Shown here in pieces: positions 11,591 through 23,986 of a stretch of DNA of 64,000 nt; position 1 is the stretch's first letter, and every line of letters starts with the position of its first letter. The translations under genes and the position numbers were made by a program. Under the pieces are notes generated by a model that did no database searches, was not told the DNA's origin, and worked only from the letters and a program-made list of their open reading frames with translations. This DNA comes from Nectonema munidae (Eukaryota > Nematomorpha > Nectonematoida > Nectonematidae): positions 74,501 to 138,500 of the forward strand of contig JAUIRK010000070.1 in NCBI GenBank assembly GCA_030549495.1, written 5' to 3'.

Positions 11591-12999
11591 AAATTTTTTT
11601 TTTGAAATACTTATAAAAAGTTTTTTACAGATATATATCCCTCTTCAAGTATGCTGAATATATTGGTTATCTTTATTTTGATGAAAATCAACCAAACGTG
11701 TTAAAAAAGTCAATCAAACCTGTCAATCAATGTCAAATATATGAACTCCAAAATAAATTCTAGGCACAGGATTTCTTCACTAAATATTTTCTTAATTTAT
11801 TTAATAAATCACTAAAAATATTTCACCGGTCAGTAAATTAGGTATATCGATAGGACGTTGATTGTTTTGGCTACAAATTCGTTATCCGCTCGTAATCTCC
11901 CACGTCTTTCCTTCTTCTATACATTTTACAGTGTGTAATTTTGATATTCATTCTATGATGTATGTAATTTTGATATTCATTCTATGATGATCCAACCTTA
12001 GTAGTTCTACTTTCATCAGAAATTAATTTTCTTCAACGTGTGATCCAAGGAAACTTTTTTCAAAAATATATTTAGAACAGAATTTACCCGATCTGAGAGC
12101 TTTCCTATTAAAAAGTATCATCTGTTGTTTTATTAGGTGATATGAACAAATATTCGCTAAGAATATTTTAAATCAATTGTTTTTCAAAAGTTTTTTTCTT
12201 ATGAAATCATTCTGATGTTTCCTGTTCAATTACAAAAAGATGTTAATTTAAATTTTGAAATTATCTTGATAGTGACTAAAGCATGACCTATTAGCATCTG
12301 TGACAGTTTCGATAACACGAATCCCTTTAAAATTTTCAGATTTCTTATCCACCTTAGTGAAATGATTATTGTAATCTTAGATTAAAGATTTTTCACTCGC
12401 AAAGGAGAAACTTATTGCTCACTGTCAAAATCATTTTTGAAACACCAAATTTTAAATGATTACACCACTTCTAGTTGATTGGAACATGATGGTATAACTT
12501 TCATTTAGTCAAGATAGATACTTCTTTCTTGAAGTTATGTAGCTCTTTATAAAACTATTACGCTAATCATAAAAAAGCAGAGCCTCGGTAGTTAAAATAA
12601 AAATTTCCATTTGATCACACATTTTCTCTTCCTAAGTAACCAATATAGAAATATTATCCTAAAAAATTTCACGGAAATTATTTTTAGGAAAAAACTGAAT
12701 TTAATGAAACTTTAAACCTAATTGCGAAAATAGAGTATACAGAAATGAAATAAGCAGTAGATTTTGTATAAAAAATAATTTTAAATTTCAAGAATATTTT
12801 TAAAGAGAATGTTATCCAAAATCGAAATTTTGATTGACGATTTTCAATCAAGTAACGATTTTTATAAATAAAATTATAGATATTAACCGTATTAGTGCTG
12901 GGTAAAATATGTCCGCTCAAGTGCTGGGGGCGTAAAGTGCCCCCTTATTTTTCTCAGAAATTAATAAGTTTTTATAAATATTTTTAATGTTACATATAT

Positions 13000-13960
13000 A
13001 TTTCAACTATGCTGAATTCAGTGGTGATGTCCATTTTTTATCAAAATCAATCAAATCTGTCAAAAAATAGATTTATATTTGACAGCTCATCTTAAAAAGG
13101 AACTTTTTATTTAAATAATTATATAAAGATTTTTACACATGTATACCCATTTTCAAATATGCTAAATTCAGTGGTTATATTCATTTTTTAGGAAAATCAA
13201 TCAAACCTGTCAAAAAATTGATCGAAATGTGACAGCTGATCTCAAAAAGGAACTTTTTATCTAAATAATTATATAAAGTTTTTTACACATGTATAGCCAT
13301 TTTCAAATATCCTGAATTCAGTGGTGATATTCATTTTTTTTATGAAAATCAATCAAACCTGTCAAAAAATTGATCTAAATGTGACATCTCATCTCAAAAA
13401 GGAACTTTTTATCTAAATAAATATATAAAGTTTTTTTCAGATGTATACCCATTTTCAAATAGGCTGAATTCAGTTGTGATATTTATTTTTTATGAAAATC
13501 AATCAAACCTGTCAAAAAATTGATCTAAATGTGACAGCTCATCTCAAAAAGGAACTTTTTATCTAAATAATTATATAAAGTTTTTTACACATGTATAGCC
13601 ACTTTCAAATATGCTGAATTCAGTGGTGATATTCACTTTTTATGAAAACCAATCAAACCTGTTAAAAAATTGATCTAAATGTGACAGCTCATCTCAAAAA
13701 GGAACTTTTTATCTAAATAATTATATAAAGTTTTTTTACACATGTATACCCATTTTCAAATATGCTGAATTCAGTGGTGATATTCATTTTTTATGAAAAT
13801 CAATCAAACAGTCAAAAATTGATCTAAATGTGACAGCTCATCTCAAAAAGAAGCTTTTTATCTAAATAATTATATAATGTTTTTTACACATATATACCCA
13901 TTTTCAAGTATTCTGAATTCAGTGTTGATATTCATTTTTTCCTCTCTCAAAGCATTCTGA
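13000..13960. repeat. Tandem array 1, ~150-bp units, about six copies
   Basis: The anchor string AACTTTTTAT recurs at 13101, 13251, 13403, 13553, 13703 and about 13850, a period of 147-152 bp. Each unit contains TTTTACACATGTATA, a CTGAATTCAGTGGTGAT core, AATCAATCAAACCTGTCAAA and GTGACAGCTCATCTC. The units are highly similar, pointing to recent amplification. Inverted or diverged relatives occur at 51950-52400 and 63410-63520. Confidence 0.9.
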
Positions 13961-14639
13961 TTTGAGAATCTTCTTGTTGATCTTAGCCTTTTTTATCAGG
14001 CCTGAATATTTGTCAACCAATCTCATTTCATAGATTTTTTCTGATGAATCATTCGTTATCTTCATTGTTCAATTACAAAAAGTTGTCCACGTTCTTCATT
14101 TAAAAAATTATCTCTTTGACGCAAAAGGAAAAATATGGACAAATTCAATTTAAATTAAAAATATCTTGATAGTGACTAAATTCTCACATATTGGCATCTG
14201 TGCCATTTTTGATAAATCTGACCTATTCTAAATTGTCAGATTTCCTACCCATCTTATCTAAATGTTAATTGTAATCCTAGATGATAAGCTATAGATTTAA
14301 ATATTTTCCATTTGTAAAAAAGAAACTTCTTTTTCACAGTCAAAATTTTTTTTGAAGCCTCTAATATTATATAATTAAACCACTTCCTAGTTCATTAGAA
14401 CATGGTAGATCTTCCATTTAGTCAAAATACATTTTTTTTTTAATTATTTGTTTTGATCACATGTTCTCTTTTCAATTAGTTTTCAACTTGGTTCCTTCTC
14501 TCATACAAATTTTCAAAAGATTTTATAATACGTTTTGTTTTTTTTTAATAAATATTTCATACTCAAGATGATTGTAGAAAGTATTATCAGCAAAATATAC
14601 AAAAAAAAAAGTAAATTTTTACTATATATCTAATATGCA

Positions 14640-16310
14640 GCAATTTTTTGAAATTTTTTTACAGAACTGATTTTCAGGCATACATTACTAATTCAAATGC
14701 TACTTCGAGATATTTTTTAACCGTATTATCCAAAATCCACTACAGAAAAAAATAAGCATAGTCGATTTGGTATAAAACAGATATTTTATTTTTTTGAAAA
14801 TATTTTTAAGACAATATCTAGAAGTAAACCGCAAATCTGAATAAAGCTTTCAAATATTTTAAAACCATAAATGCCAAACCTGAGTCCAAAAATGAAACCA
14901 GCATCTTCCATTTGGCATAAAAACAGATATTTTATTTAAATTTCAAAAATATTTCTATAGACATTAGACGTAAATCGAACATTTGATTGACACTTTCAGA
15001 CGTTTAAAACCTCTAAATGCAAAAGATGATTTCAGAAATAAAAATTATCATGGTCGAATTGGTATAAAAACATATATTTCATGTAAAATTAAAGAGAATA
15101 TTTTGGGATATAGTTTTCAGACATAAACTACAAATTTGATTGACACTAACAGTAAAACCTCTAAATGCGAAAACTGTGTTCAGAAATGAAATCATCATGA
15201 TCTATTTGCTATAAAAACATAGATCTCATGTAAAATTTGAATCAATATTTTTGGAAACAAATTTTAAAACTAAACGCAAATTTGATTGATACTTATAGGT
15301 TTTTTCAAATTCAAACTGCAAAAATTGAGTCCATAAATGAAACTAGCATGGTTGATTTGGTATAAAAACATGTATTTAATTGCAAAATTTGAATGAATGT
15401 TTTTGGAGACAATTTTTAGAAGTAAACCGCAAATTTGATTAACACGTATAGGTATTTTCACATCCTAAATGTAAAAAATGAGTTCAGAAATGAAAACAGC
15501 ATGATTGATTTGGTATAAAAACATATTCATGTAAAATTGAGAGAATATTTTTGGAGATAGCTTTTAGAAGTAAACCGCAAATTTGATTGACATTGACAGA
15601 TATTTTAAAACCTCTAAATGTGAAAAATGAGCCCAGAAATGAAACCAGCATGGCCGATTTAGTATAACACATATATTTTATGTAAAATGTGAAGGAATGT
15701 TTTTGGAGAAAATTTTCATAAGTAAACCGCAAATTTGATTAAAAGTTATAGGTATTTTCAAATCCTAAATGTAAAAAATGAGTCCAGAAATGAAAACAAC
15801 ATGATCAATTTGGTATAAAACATATATTTTATGTAAAATGTGAAGGAATGTTTTTGTAGACAATTTTCATAAGTAAACCGCAAATTTGATTAAAAGTTAT
15901 AAGTATTTTCAAATCCTAAATGTAAAAAATGAGTACAAAATGAAAACAATATGATCGATTTGGTATAAAACATATATTTTATGTAAAATGTGTAGGAATA
16001 TTTTTGGAGACAATTTTCATAAGTAAATCGCAAATTTGATTAAAAGTTATAGGTATTTTCAAATCCTAAATGTAAAAAATTAGTCCAGAAATGAGAAACA
16101 ACATGATCGATTTGGTATAAAACATATATTTTATGTAAAATGTGAAGGAATGTTTTTGGAGACAATTTTCATAAGTAAACCTCAAATTTGATTAACACGT
16201 ATAGGTATTTTCAAATCCTAAATGTAAAAAATGAGTACAGAAATGAAAACAGCATGACCGATTTAGTATAAAAACATATTTTGTGTAAAATTTGAAGGTA
16301 TATTTTATTA
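14640..16310. repeat. Tandem array 2, ~150-bp units
   Basis: The anchor AAGTAAACCGCAAATTTGAT recurs near 15422, 15569, 15721, 15872, 16022 and 16172 (period about 147-152 bp), with more diverged units back to about 14700. Unit features are TATAGGTATTTTCAAATCCT, AAAAATGAGTCCAGAAATGA and TTTGGTATAAAA. The sequence is unrelated to array 1 although the period is the same. Relatives occur at 16900-17260 and 63530-64000. Confidence 0.9.
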
Positions 16311-17623
16311 GATATATTTTTGATCAATCAAAATTTTGATTGACATTTTCTAAAAAGTAGCCATGATTATTGAAAAAATTAAATATATAAGGTATTATGC
16401 GTTCCAAACTGTATATAATTATAAATTTTCAGGGTATTATATAATATAGATCCTAAATTATAAGGTTGTACAGATCATGTCAAAATTTTGGTGAAAAATT
16501 TTAATTTTTGATTTTGATTGACAGTTTTGGACATGAAAGGGTCATTCAACTACCATGAAAATGGATTCAAAAGATGCAGCTAGCGATTTAAGGAAAAGTC
16601 ACAAAATTTGAAGGGATATGATTCAACCAATTTTCTACAATTAATTTTTAAGTGAAGGGGGGGGGGCGTTTTACGCCCCCAGCACTAATGGGTTAAAACA
16701 AGATGCTTTTAAAATTGTTTCAAGAGTGTGTAGACACGAAGTTATAAATTATCCAGGAATAAATTCAAAATTTTAAAATTCATAGGATTGTCATTTTAAT
16801 TAATCGATATTTTAATGATTGTTTAGTATAATAAAAAATGCAACAACTGAATTCATATTAATTAAAATTTTTATTTAATTATAAAACCAATTTATAATGA
16901 TTCTAATCAAAAACATGCTGACTTTGATTTTTTCCGAAATAGCAAATTTGATTGATAATACCACAAGTTCTTACATTTTAATTGCCAAAATTGGGCACAG
17001 AAATGAAATCAGCTTTGTCCATTTATAATAAAATTCGCGATAACTTTCAGACATACATAACTAATTCGATTTGCATTTTCATGTATTTTCAAACACTAAT
17101 AACAAATACGGAGTCCAGAAATGAAAACAGCATGAGTGTTTTGGCATAAAAAGTTATATTTCATTTAAAATTTGAGTGAATATTTTTGTAGACAATTTTC
17201 AGACATAAACAGCAGATTTGATTGACAATTTTAACTATTTCCACACTCCAATTAAAAAACTGGGTCTAAAAGTCTTATATCTAAAAGGACCGTAGTAAAA
17301 CTGAATTAGGTAATAAATTTCACATTTTCCATCAAAAAACTTTCAGAACAACGGATTTAAGTTGATCCTTAATCTCACATCGAATATAATGATGATAAAT
17401 AAACTAAAAGTTCTGGAAGGATCTGTTTCTACGTGGGCAAAATAAATGAAGGGATCAATTAATTTTGTGCAAATTGTGTTCGAAAAAGCATTTTTAAAAG
17501 ATAGAACAGGCTTTATCCGATCTCATAGCTTTCCCAATAAAAATCTTCTTCATGATTTTACACTTTTTTATCAGTACCATGTGGTGTTCTATTAGGAACA
17601 AATATTCACTCAAATAAATAAAT

Positions 17624-17780
17624 AGTGGCAGTGAGCCAAATTGGTTAGATATTGCCTTTCGATAACGCAAGGTCTTGGGTTCGATCCCGCATCAAGCCTC
17701 CTTTCCTCATAGTTTCATACAAGCGGCGAATTTGGGCCTTCTCGATGAAAATACCTCACGATACATTTACCTTTATGCGA
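17624..17780 (+). repeat. tRNA-derived SINE, copy 1
   Basis: The head is tRNA-like, with an A-box-like TGAGCCAAATTGGTTAGA (17632-17649) and a near-perfect B box GGGTTCGATCCC (17678-17689). The tail (TTTCATACAAGCGGCGAATT, CTTCTCGATGAAAATAC) matches the tails of the copies at 25345-25490 and 32960-33105. Acceptor-stem pairing is absent, so it is not a functional tRNA gene. Internal pol III boxes plus a shared non-tRNA body define a SINE family. Confidence 0.8.
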
Positions 17781-18900
17781 AACTGTGTAAAATTAATATA
17801 TTTTAAAGGTTTAATATAAAAAACTCCTTAGTTAGATTAGAATAAAACATTTGGAGTCCGCTACCAGCCAATCGCCTGCGCACATCTGGAAGTGCTTCAA
17901 AGACAGAACTACTCCTTGCTGCTAAACACCTACCCTTTTCTAATTACAGTCTATTGTAAGCAAGGCAAAGACTGTATTGAAAATTTTTAAAAAGAAATCC
18001 TAGAAATTTCAAAAAAAAATCTAGAAGATTCCAAAAGAATATATCCAAAGTCAAAACATTTTCTAAAGATCCCAGAAAATCACAATCAGGGCTACTAGAA
18101 GATCCCGAACTTTCTCATTTTATGCTTTTTATCTTTATTTTGTAAACTAAAAAAAATCTGTTTTTTTATATTAAACTTTTTAAATAAATGCAACCCTCCA
18201 TGTAGATCGGGCTAAAAATTGCTGAGGATATGCTATTTTCTACCCTTATGGTATATTACAAAATCTAAAAGAAAGGTTACTTGAAATTTTTTTAACTTTG
18301 TTTAATCTATTTTGTATAATTACGAGATTATTGTCTAAATTGAATAAATTCGACTTTACAAAGCACTTTCCCTTACACATATTTGACTACATATCATTTT
18401 TGTTTGTGAAATAAATCAGAGAAGTTTATGAGCCTTGCTTTTGTTCAGTTGCGTAGCCAAGAATTTTTCAGACGCCAAATTTTAAGGGAAAAATCAGCCT
18501 CACAGCTTTAATCCAAATATGAGCACATAACAAAGTAAAGTATTTATTTTTTTCAATGGAATTCCACACCTCTTCCCCTATGTGGTGGTCATGATTTCAC
18601 AAAAATAGGGAAATTAGTTATTTCTTATTAGCAGTTATAAATCATTATTGAAGTACAAGTTAATCTTGTTTTCAAAAGAAAATGATGTACAGTATCAAAT
18701 GCAGATGTTGAATCAACATTTTAACGTGAGTAATTTCCATTCTTCAAGTATCAATTATTATTGAATAATGAGTGTATTTTAGATAACTTTTCATTTTTTT
18801 ATAGGGTTAGGGATAAGGTTAAGTTAGCATTCCCTTAGTTAACAAACCCTATAAACTGATTTAATTTATTCTTACGTATGGCGTTATGTTTTGTGTCTGG
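17781..18900. other. Intergenic, no gene recognised
   Basis: AT-rich DNA. At about 18446, CAGTTGCGTAGCCAAGAA resembles DNA-transposon termini of the CAGTGGCGTAGCC type. No partner was found and no coding sequence was recognised. Confidence 0.45.
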
Positions 18901-18951
18901 CACTGACTTTAGGGAATTGTGTCTCTGAGCGTGTTAGAAGCTTGAATCCTA
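18901..18951. repeat. Direct repeat, left copy
   Basis: GTCTCTGAGCGTGTTAGAAG and CTTGAATCCTAT here recur in near-identical form at 20465-20507, about 1.56 kb downstream, with weaker similarity just upstream (ATGTCTAGTGTCTG / TTTGTGTCTGGCACTGAC). The nature is unknown; they could be terminal repeats of a decayed element adjoining the piggyBac relic. Confidence 0.55.
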
Positions 18952-19471
18952 TTTTTTATATACATTAAGATGTATTTTATGTGATTTAGAAGTTTATTTT
19001 ATATAATTTTTATCCGTTTTATTTTAGATAATTTTTGAACACTTCAAAAATAATTCACTTTTTTATTTTACTATTCATTTTTTTTGCAAAGGTATTTTCA
19101 TCAGCAAAATACTTGGGGTGCTATTTTCACTTTACACAGGCTGTCTATCTCAAACTTGTTTCAATGGGTTTGAATCCCTATACACTAAAAATAAAAACTT
19201 CAGAAAATGTTTCTAGCAATTGTATTTTTTGCTAAACAAAAAAAGTTAATCATATTTTTAACATATATTTGTTTTAACGGTATATTTTTTAGTTTAAAAT
19301 TATGTATAATATAAGGAAGAGTTTTTTTTAAAAACACGTGGTTTAAATCGTTTCCAGTGGAAATGTGGTCATCATATAAACGAAAAATAAGAACTAATAA
19401 TCACTGCCAAGGATTTCATAACTCGCCAGAAAACTGAAGTTATGTTTTATGTTTTAATGCTTTTTTTACAG

Positions 19472-19737
19472 ATTAAGATCTCATTTTCAATTGGACAAAT
19501 CAACTATTTGGGAAGTGATTAATTTTTTATGCTTGAAGAAGAAATGCTGTCAAAAAACATGTCAGAAATAGAGTACGTTGAGAGAGAGAAAAATAAAAAT
19601 AATGACTGATGAAACTTATACATCTTTCGAAGAAAACTCCAATGCTCCAAAATCATCTCTTTCAAAGTTAACCATACTCATCTCAAATCCTAAAAAACTC
19701 GATGAAAAAAAGTTGAATACAGTGGAAGAAACAAAAT
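19472..19737 (+). CDS. Candidate 5' coding exon, unidentified protein
   Basis: I do not recognise the family. A strong acceptor (CTTTTTTTACAG, ending 19471) opens a segment with an ATG at 19602. That frame reads MTDETYTSFEENSNAPKSSL and stays open to a consensus donor AAAAT|GTGAGT at 19737/19738, giving about 45 codons and one extra base. The peptide is charged and Ser/Lys-rich and has no hydrophobic segment. An overlapping short frame starts upstream at about 19530. It could be a first coding exon, or part of the neighbouring piggyBac remnant, whose transposases also start with acidic, low-complexity N-termini. No continuation exon was found. Confidence 0.25.
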
Positions 19738-20455
19738 GTGAGTTTTCCATTTTATTAAATGAACTATCTACGAACTTTGCAATTGATGCTATTTTAAATT
19801 TTTAATAAATTTTAATTAATCACATACAATTTTTTAAACGGCAATCATGGAAATTTGAATGAGAGTGAATTATTATCATTTAGGAATTATAAAGTAATTA
19901 ATGCTATGCAATTAAATGTAGTCTTAAATACATTATTCGTTAAAAAGATTTGAGTATCATGGCTATACCGGTTATAAGCTCATTTAAAAGTTTTGTCCAC
20001 CTGGTTAAATAGTAGATTGAACATTTCTTTGTGAACAAAAAGTTGTAGATATTAACAATTTGAATAAATTAATTATATGCATGTTCGTATTTTGAATAAA
20101 TTTCAGATTTTTAAATTTAATCAAATTTTGATCATAGAAGACGATAACAATTAGCTTAAATTTTGCATTATGTAGCCATATAGTTTTTTTTAATTATTAA
20201 CAAAAAAACTGCTAATATTGATTGCCAAAATAATTATGCTTGCTTGGTATATAACCTGTGCGGGTGTCTCTCCTTGCGGAACACTGAAGTATGTTTCTTT
20301 GTGAATGCCAGTGTGTGTTTGCCTTCAGATCGTGGGTATATGTTTTGTATTATCCTTACCGACTGCTTGAAACATCAATCATCATTATTTAAGCTTCGAT
20401 AAAAAGTTATTTTTAGAACCGGTTATGTCTAGTGTCTGCAGTACTGACTAATGGA

Positions 20456-20507
20456 AATGAATAGGGAATTCAAGTGTCTGAGCGTGTCAGAAACTTGAAT
20501 CCTATAT
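20456..20507. repeat. Direct repeat, right copy
   Basis: AAGTGTCTGAGCGTGTCAGA and CTTGAATCCTAT match 18901-18951 closely. It lies immediately downstream, in the transcriptional sense, of the minus-strand piggyBac remnant. Confidence 0.55.
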
Positions 20508-20553
20508 TTTGTAGATAAAAACTTCATTTTTTTTCTTTTCTTCATATTTTTTA

Positions 20554-21400
20554 TCACTCAGACATTATCGTCATATTTTCACTATCACAAATTCTAAAAA
20601 AAATTAAACTGAATCTATCAGGTTTGTTAGGCATGTAACATCTTCCTGGAACATATTCCCGATAAGAGTACAGTTGTTCATCAATTGTAAGATTTATACT
20701 TGGCTCATAGAAAATACTCTGATTTTTATCAAACATATTGAAAATATACCTTACAACAGCTAGCTTATCTGAAAGTTTTCTTCTTTCTCTATCCTTTTTA
20801 TCATTAAGAGATATACAAATAACATTTCCTTCAAGCGATTTTTAGGTAAAGCTATGGGCTAAAAAAGTTTACAGTCTCTTTTTTCATAAAAAGAAGAAAC
20901 AGAAGCAAAAATATTCCTGTTTGCTCCAGCTAGAAGAATAACTCCAATTCAGCATCAAATTAGTTTGTCTCAAAAATTTTGAAATATTTTCTTCTTGCTT
21001 TCATTTTTGTGTATTCTAGTAGGAGATCTTTGATATTTTACTAAAAAATAATTTGAAACTTTCCAATTAAGTCGAAGGAATTACTTGAGTATCAGGTTTT
21101 AAGCTAATAAAATTTCGAGAATGAAGTCTATTTTGTATGGTTTTGTAAGCCATGCTACATATTTATGTTATATTATTAGGGCAACTCCACACATTTGGAT
21201 CAATTTCCGACTCCGTACCTCTTTTTTTAGTTTTAAATTTATTTCATAATTTTCATCATCACTAAAAAAATTCTCAGAAGTCAATTCCATCTCAAAAAAA
21301 CTTTTTTCTGGACTACAGGAATCACAATCACTCATTATATAAATTTTTACGATTAGAGGACTTTCCGAGTAAAATAATATGAAAACGACTGCTAGCAAAA
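20554..21400 (-). pseudogene. piggyBac-type transposase remnant
   Basis: From about 20820 to 20554 the minus strand reads NDKKDRERRKLSDKLAVVRY, then INLTIDEQLYSYRE, then YMPNKPDRFSLIFF. This is the classic piggyBac DDE block: R..DK.AA.R, then the TIDEQL catalytic Asp, then the Y.P.KP.K.G motif. An acidic segment upstream (about 21330-21200, SDCDSCSPEKSFFEMELTSE) could be the N-terminal region. The later DNFFTS motif and the Cys-rich C-terminus are not found downstream, and stops interrupt the rest. It is a truncated relic, one of three piggyBac relics in the window. Confidence 0.8.
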
Positions 21401-21429
21401 GTGAAAAAGTTGTGCTAAAAAGCATTCAA

Positions 21430-23180
21430 TTTTTCAAAAACCCATCTGTTATTTTTGCATCGATATAGTCTTCACTTCACGTTTGCATGTCATTGTAGCG
21501 CTTAGTTTTTGATGGACGACGAGCTACTCGCAAACACCTGCTCAACTACATTTGTAGTTTCCACTTCATACATTTTGATATAAAACAGTATAATCTCCTT
21601 TGCCTTCATGTCACGCTTATTATGATGCATTTCTATCAAATCTCAAAGTTTCACACTTTTGGTATATTTTCAAGTGTACTTTTTATGCATGTAAAAAGAG
21701 ACTTTTTACAAATGTAGTGAAGTTGTCAAAATACTCAGTTTTGGATGTAAACATTGTTATTGTTTTATACTTTCTAGCTAAAGGACCAACTTTTGTTTTT
21801 CTAATTTTGAGGTAAATTGAACCAAAGCTTATATTTCTCTATTTTAAAGTATGATTTTTTTAGTTTACATAATAAACACTTTCTAATGTCTTAATTACAG
21901 AAGCCTTGATATTTTAACAACCTATAAAGGAATTTTGTACGACATAACATAGTCAAGAATGAATTTTTAATTATATGGTGATACAAAAATCAACCGGCAA
22001 AAAACTTTTTCTATATTAATTATTTAAATATCCTTTTAGTTTTATGTAGTTTTGCAATTTTTTATCGGAATTTTAAACAATCTCAGTTAGAAATAGTTGT
22101 ACATTTTTTGACAAATGTAATTTTTATAATTTTATCATTAGTTGATTTTAAGCTAGAATATAATTTATATTTTACCTAAATTTTGACTTGAATTCACAAA
22201 GATGTCATTTGCTATTCAAGGCACTTCTTTTTATCCTTCACTTTTTCAAACAGATTGACGATCTAAAAAAGGTTATTCCTTTGTATTTCCTTCCAAATAT
22301 TTGATTATATAGAAGCGTTTTTAATGCTCGTTAAATGTTATATAAGTTTTAAACAATAGTTATTTTAATCAAACGAACTTTTTACAAATTACGTGGCTAT
22401 TACAAGGAAACTTACAGTTGAGTATTTAAAATAAATTAAACATTTTTTCAAATGTTTGAATTGGAAACATAGAGGAGAAAATAGTGTTGTACACATCTCT
22501 AAGAATCAAAACTTATTTAACTTCTTTTACGACTTTGCTTTACCTCGAACTTTTTATAATGTTTTTGACATCTCTACTAGCAAATGCTGTAGCTACCTGA
22601 ATTTTTAATATATTGCATTACGTGGTTATTTAGCTTTTTATGTAAAAAAACGTAAGCTTAATAAATTTCCTGAATTTTTTATACTTTATTCCCAATTGTT
22701 TTTGGATCAAAAAATTGAAGTATACGTTTAAAAGTGTCGTTTGCAAATTTTGTCAACCAATCTTCCTGACCCCCTTTTTTCTCCCTGACAACTTTAAAAT
22801 AATTTATTTTTCTATAACATATCATCTTTTTTACACCCCTGTTCCATTTGCAGTTGACATGATTAGTGCAGCATATATAGCTTACTTTAGGCTACAAATT
22901 TCTTATGATAATTAATTAATAAATTTTCCTTTTTTTTTAGATTTAGATTATAATGAAGTATTCAATGTTCAGTTTTTTCACATCTTTGGAAGATGAGAAT
23001 ATTTTTAAACTAAGAATATTCGTTAGGTGGTTATTTTTGTAATGGAAAAATCCAATTTAGTGTTTTTAAGAAATTGATATTTAAACCTTCAAAATACACA
23101 GAAGAATATAGAGATTATTGATGTTTTTAATCTATGATTAAGAGGTAAGTTAAGGAAAAATCCAGTAAAATGTTTTTAAT
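21430..23180. other. Intergenic, no gene recognised
   Basis: AT-rich. Open frames at 21600-21815 and 22715-22915 are hydrophobic by composition and lack motifs or clear splice pairs. I see nothing else supportable. Confidence 0.5.
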
Positions 23181-23182
23181 TC

Positions 23183-23986
23183 GGTAGGTAGGTAGGTAGA
23201 TTTCAAAGCACTTTCCAGCGTTTGCTAATATGCTCGCGTAAGCTTGAGAGTGGAGAATGGAGATGTTGGTAGAGATAGGGAGGAGTTACAGATGTTATTC
23301 TAAAAATAGAAAGGAAAGGCAGATTAGTTTCTTATAGGGTTATCAACGGTGGTGAGGGTTGTTTCAATGGTATCAATGAGGGTTGCTAGGGATTTTAGTA
23401 GTGTTGGGTTTAACAGAAGATCTGAGAGTGTTGTTGGAGATCTATAAGTAAAGAAAGTCAGCGAAATAAAAGATCTTGGCGATGATAAGAGAAGATTTGA
23501 CATGTGAAGATGAGATCGTATGGCGTTTCTATTATGTCGCATCCGAAACGACAGTATGGATTTTCGCTAACTTTAATTCGGAAGAGATATGCTTTGCCTG
23601 GGCAGTGGCCTGATAGCCAACGAATGGTTGAACGAGGTGGTGTAAATTTTTTGTTTTTGAAAGTTGTGTGGATTGTGCTGATGTGTGGTAAAGAGGAGAT
23701 TAGTGCATTTTTAGATGAAGATATGGACATCTGCCATTCTTCTAGAGAGGATAAGTGAATGTGCGTTAGAAAGGTTTTGAGGGATGCGGGAGGTTAGGTG
23801 TAAGTTTGAGGTTAAGTAGTCTACGACGGAGTTTTCTGGTATGTTTAGGTGAGCAGGGCACCAGCATAGGTGTGTGTGGAAATGTTTTGTAAGATTGATT
23901 AGGGAGGAGGCGAGTTGAAAGGAGGGAAAGGGGATGTTGTGTGATAGAGAGAGATCGTGGATTATGTTTTGTGCATCGGTATAGAA
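23183..23986 (-). pseudogene. LINE ORF2 3' end (RNase H plus Cys knuckle), truncated
   Basis: Reading minus from 23986, the frame gives FYTDAQNIIHDLSLSHN and then WCPAHLNIPENSVVDYL. These are the second catalytic-Asp block and the W.PAH.....N..D block of the RNase H domain of I/Jockey/R1-like LINEs. After a frameshift, the frame at 23730-23458 gives IRWLSGHCPGKAYLFRIKV and a C-x(3)-C-x(12)-C pattern (CRFGC...FTC), the post-RNase H knuckle of these LINEs. The tail reaches a (ctac)n run at 23183-23199, a plausible 3' simple-repeat tail. The 5' part is cut at 23986 by the terminus CAGGGGCGCACATG. Confidence 0.8.

Larger units (their letters stand above)
12883..16696. mobile_element. TTAA-flanked 3.8-kb element carrying two satellite arrays
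   Basis: TTAA occurs at 12883-12886 and 16693-16696. Just inside are inverted termini: left ATTAGTGCTGGG (with a short internal duplication) then GGCGTAAAGTGCCCCC; right GGGGGCGTTTTACGCCCCC then AGCACTAATGGG. These pair as inverted repeats with internal hairpins. TTAA targets suggest piggyBac-type mobilisation, though TTAA is weak evidence in AT-rich DNA. No transposase is recognisable inside. The body is array 1 (about 13000-13960), a unique spacer (13960-14640) and array 2 (14640-16310). It could be a non-autonomous element that captured or expanded satellites. Confidence 0.65.
11591..17600. repeat. Older, diverged satellite-carrying element split by a younger copy
   Basis: 11600-11760 resembles the first satellite unit of the nested element (TATGCTGAATATATTGG, AATCAATCAAACCTGTCAA-like strings). 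12210-12560 is a diverged duplicate of 14050-14430 (shared ATCTTGATAGTGACTAAA and GAACATGGTA-type strings). 12680-12880 and 16900-17260 resemble the second satellite. 17480-17610 repeats part of 12060-12160. The same order of modules occurs in the element at 12887-16692, so that element appears to have inserted into an older relative. Identity is clearly lower than within the arrays. Confidence 0.6.

Noticed and set aside
13000-16310. CRISPR-like or regulatory repeat array
   Set aside because: Contiguous ~150-bp tandem units without unique spacers, in eukaryotic DNA; these are satellites.
17624-17700. Functional tRNA gene
   Set aside because: A and B boxes are present but the acceptor stem cannot pair and the unit is shared with two SINE copies.
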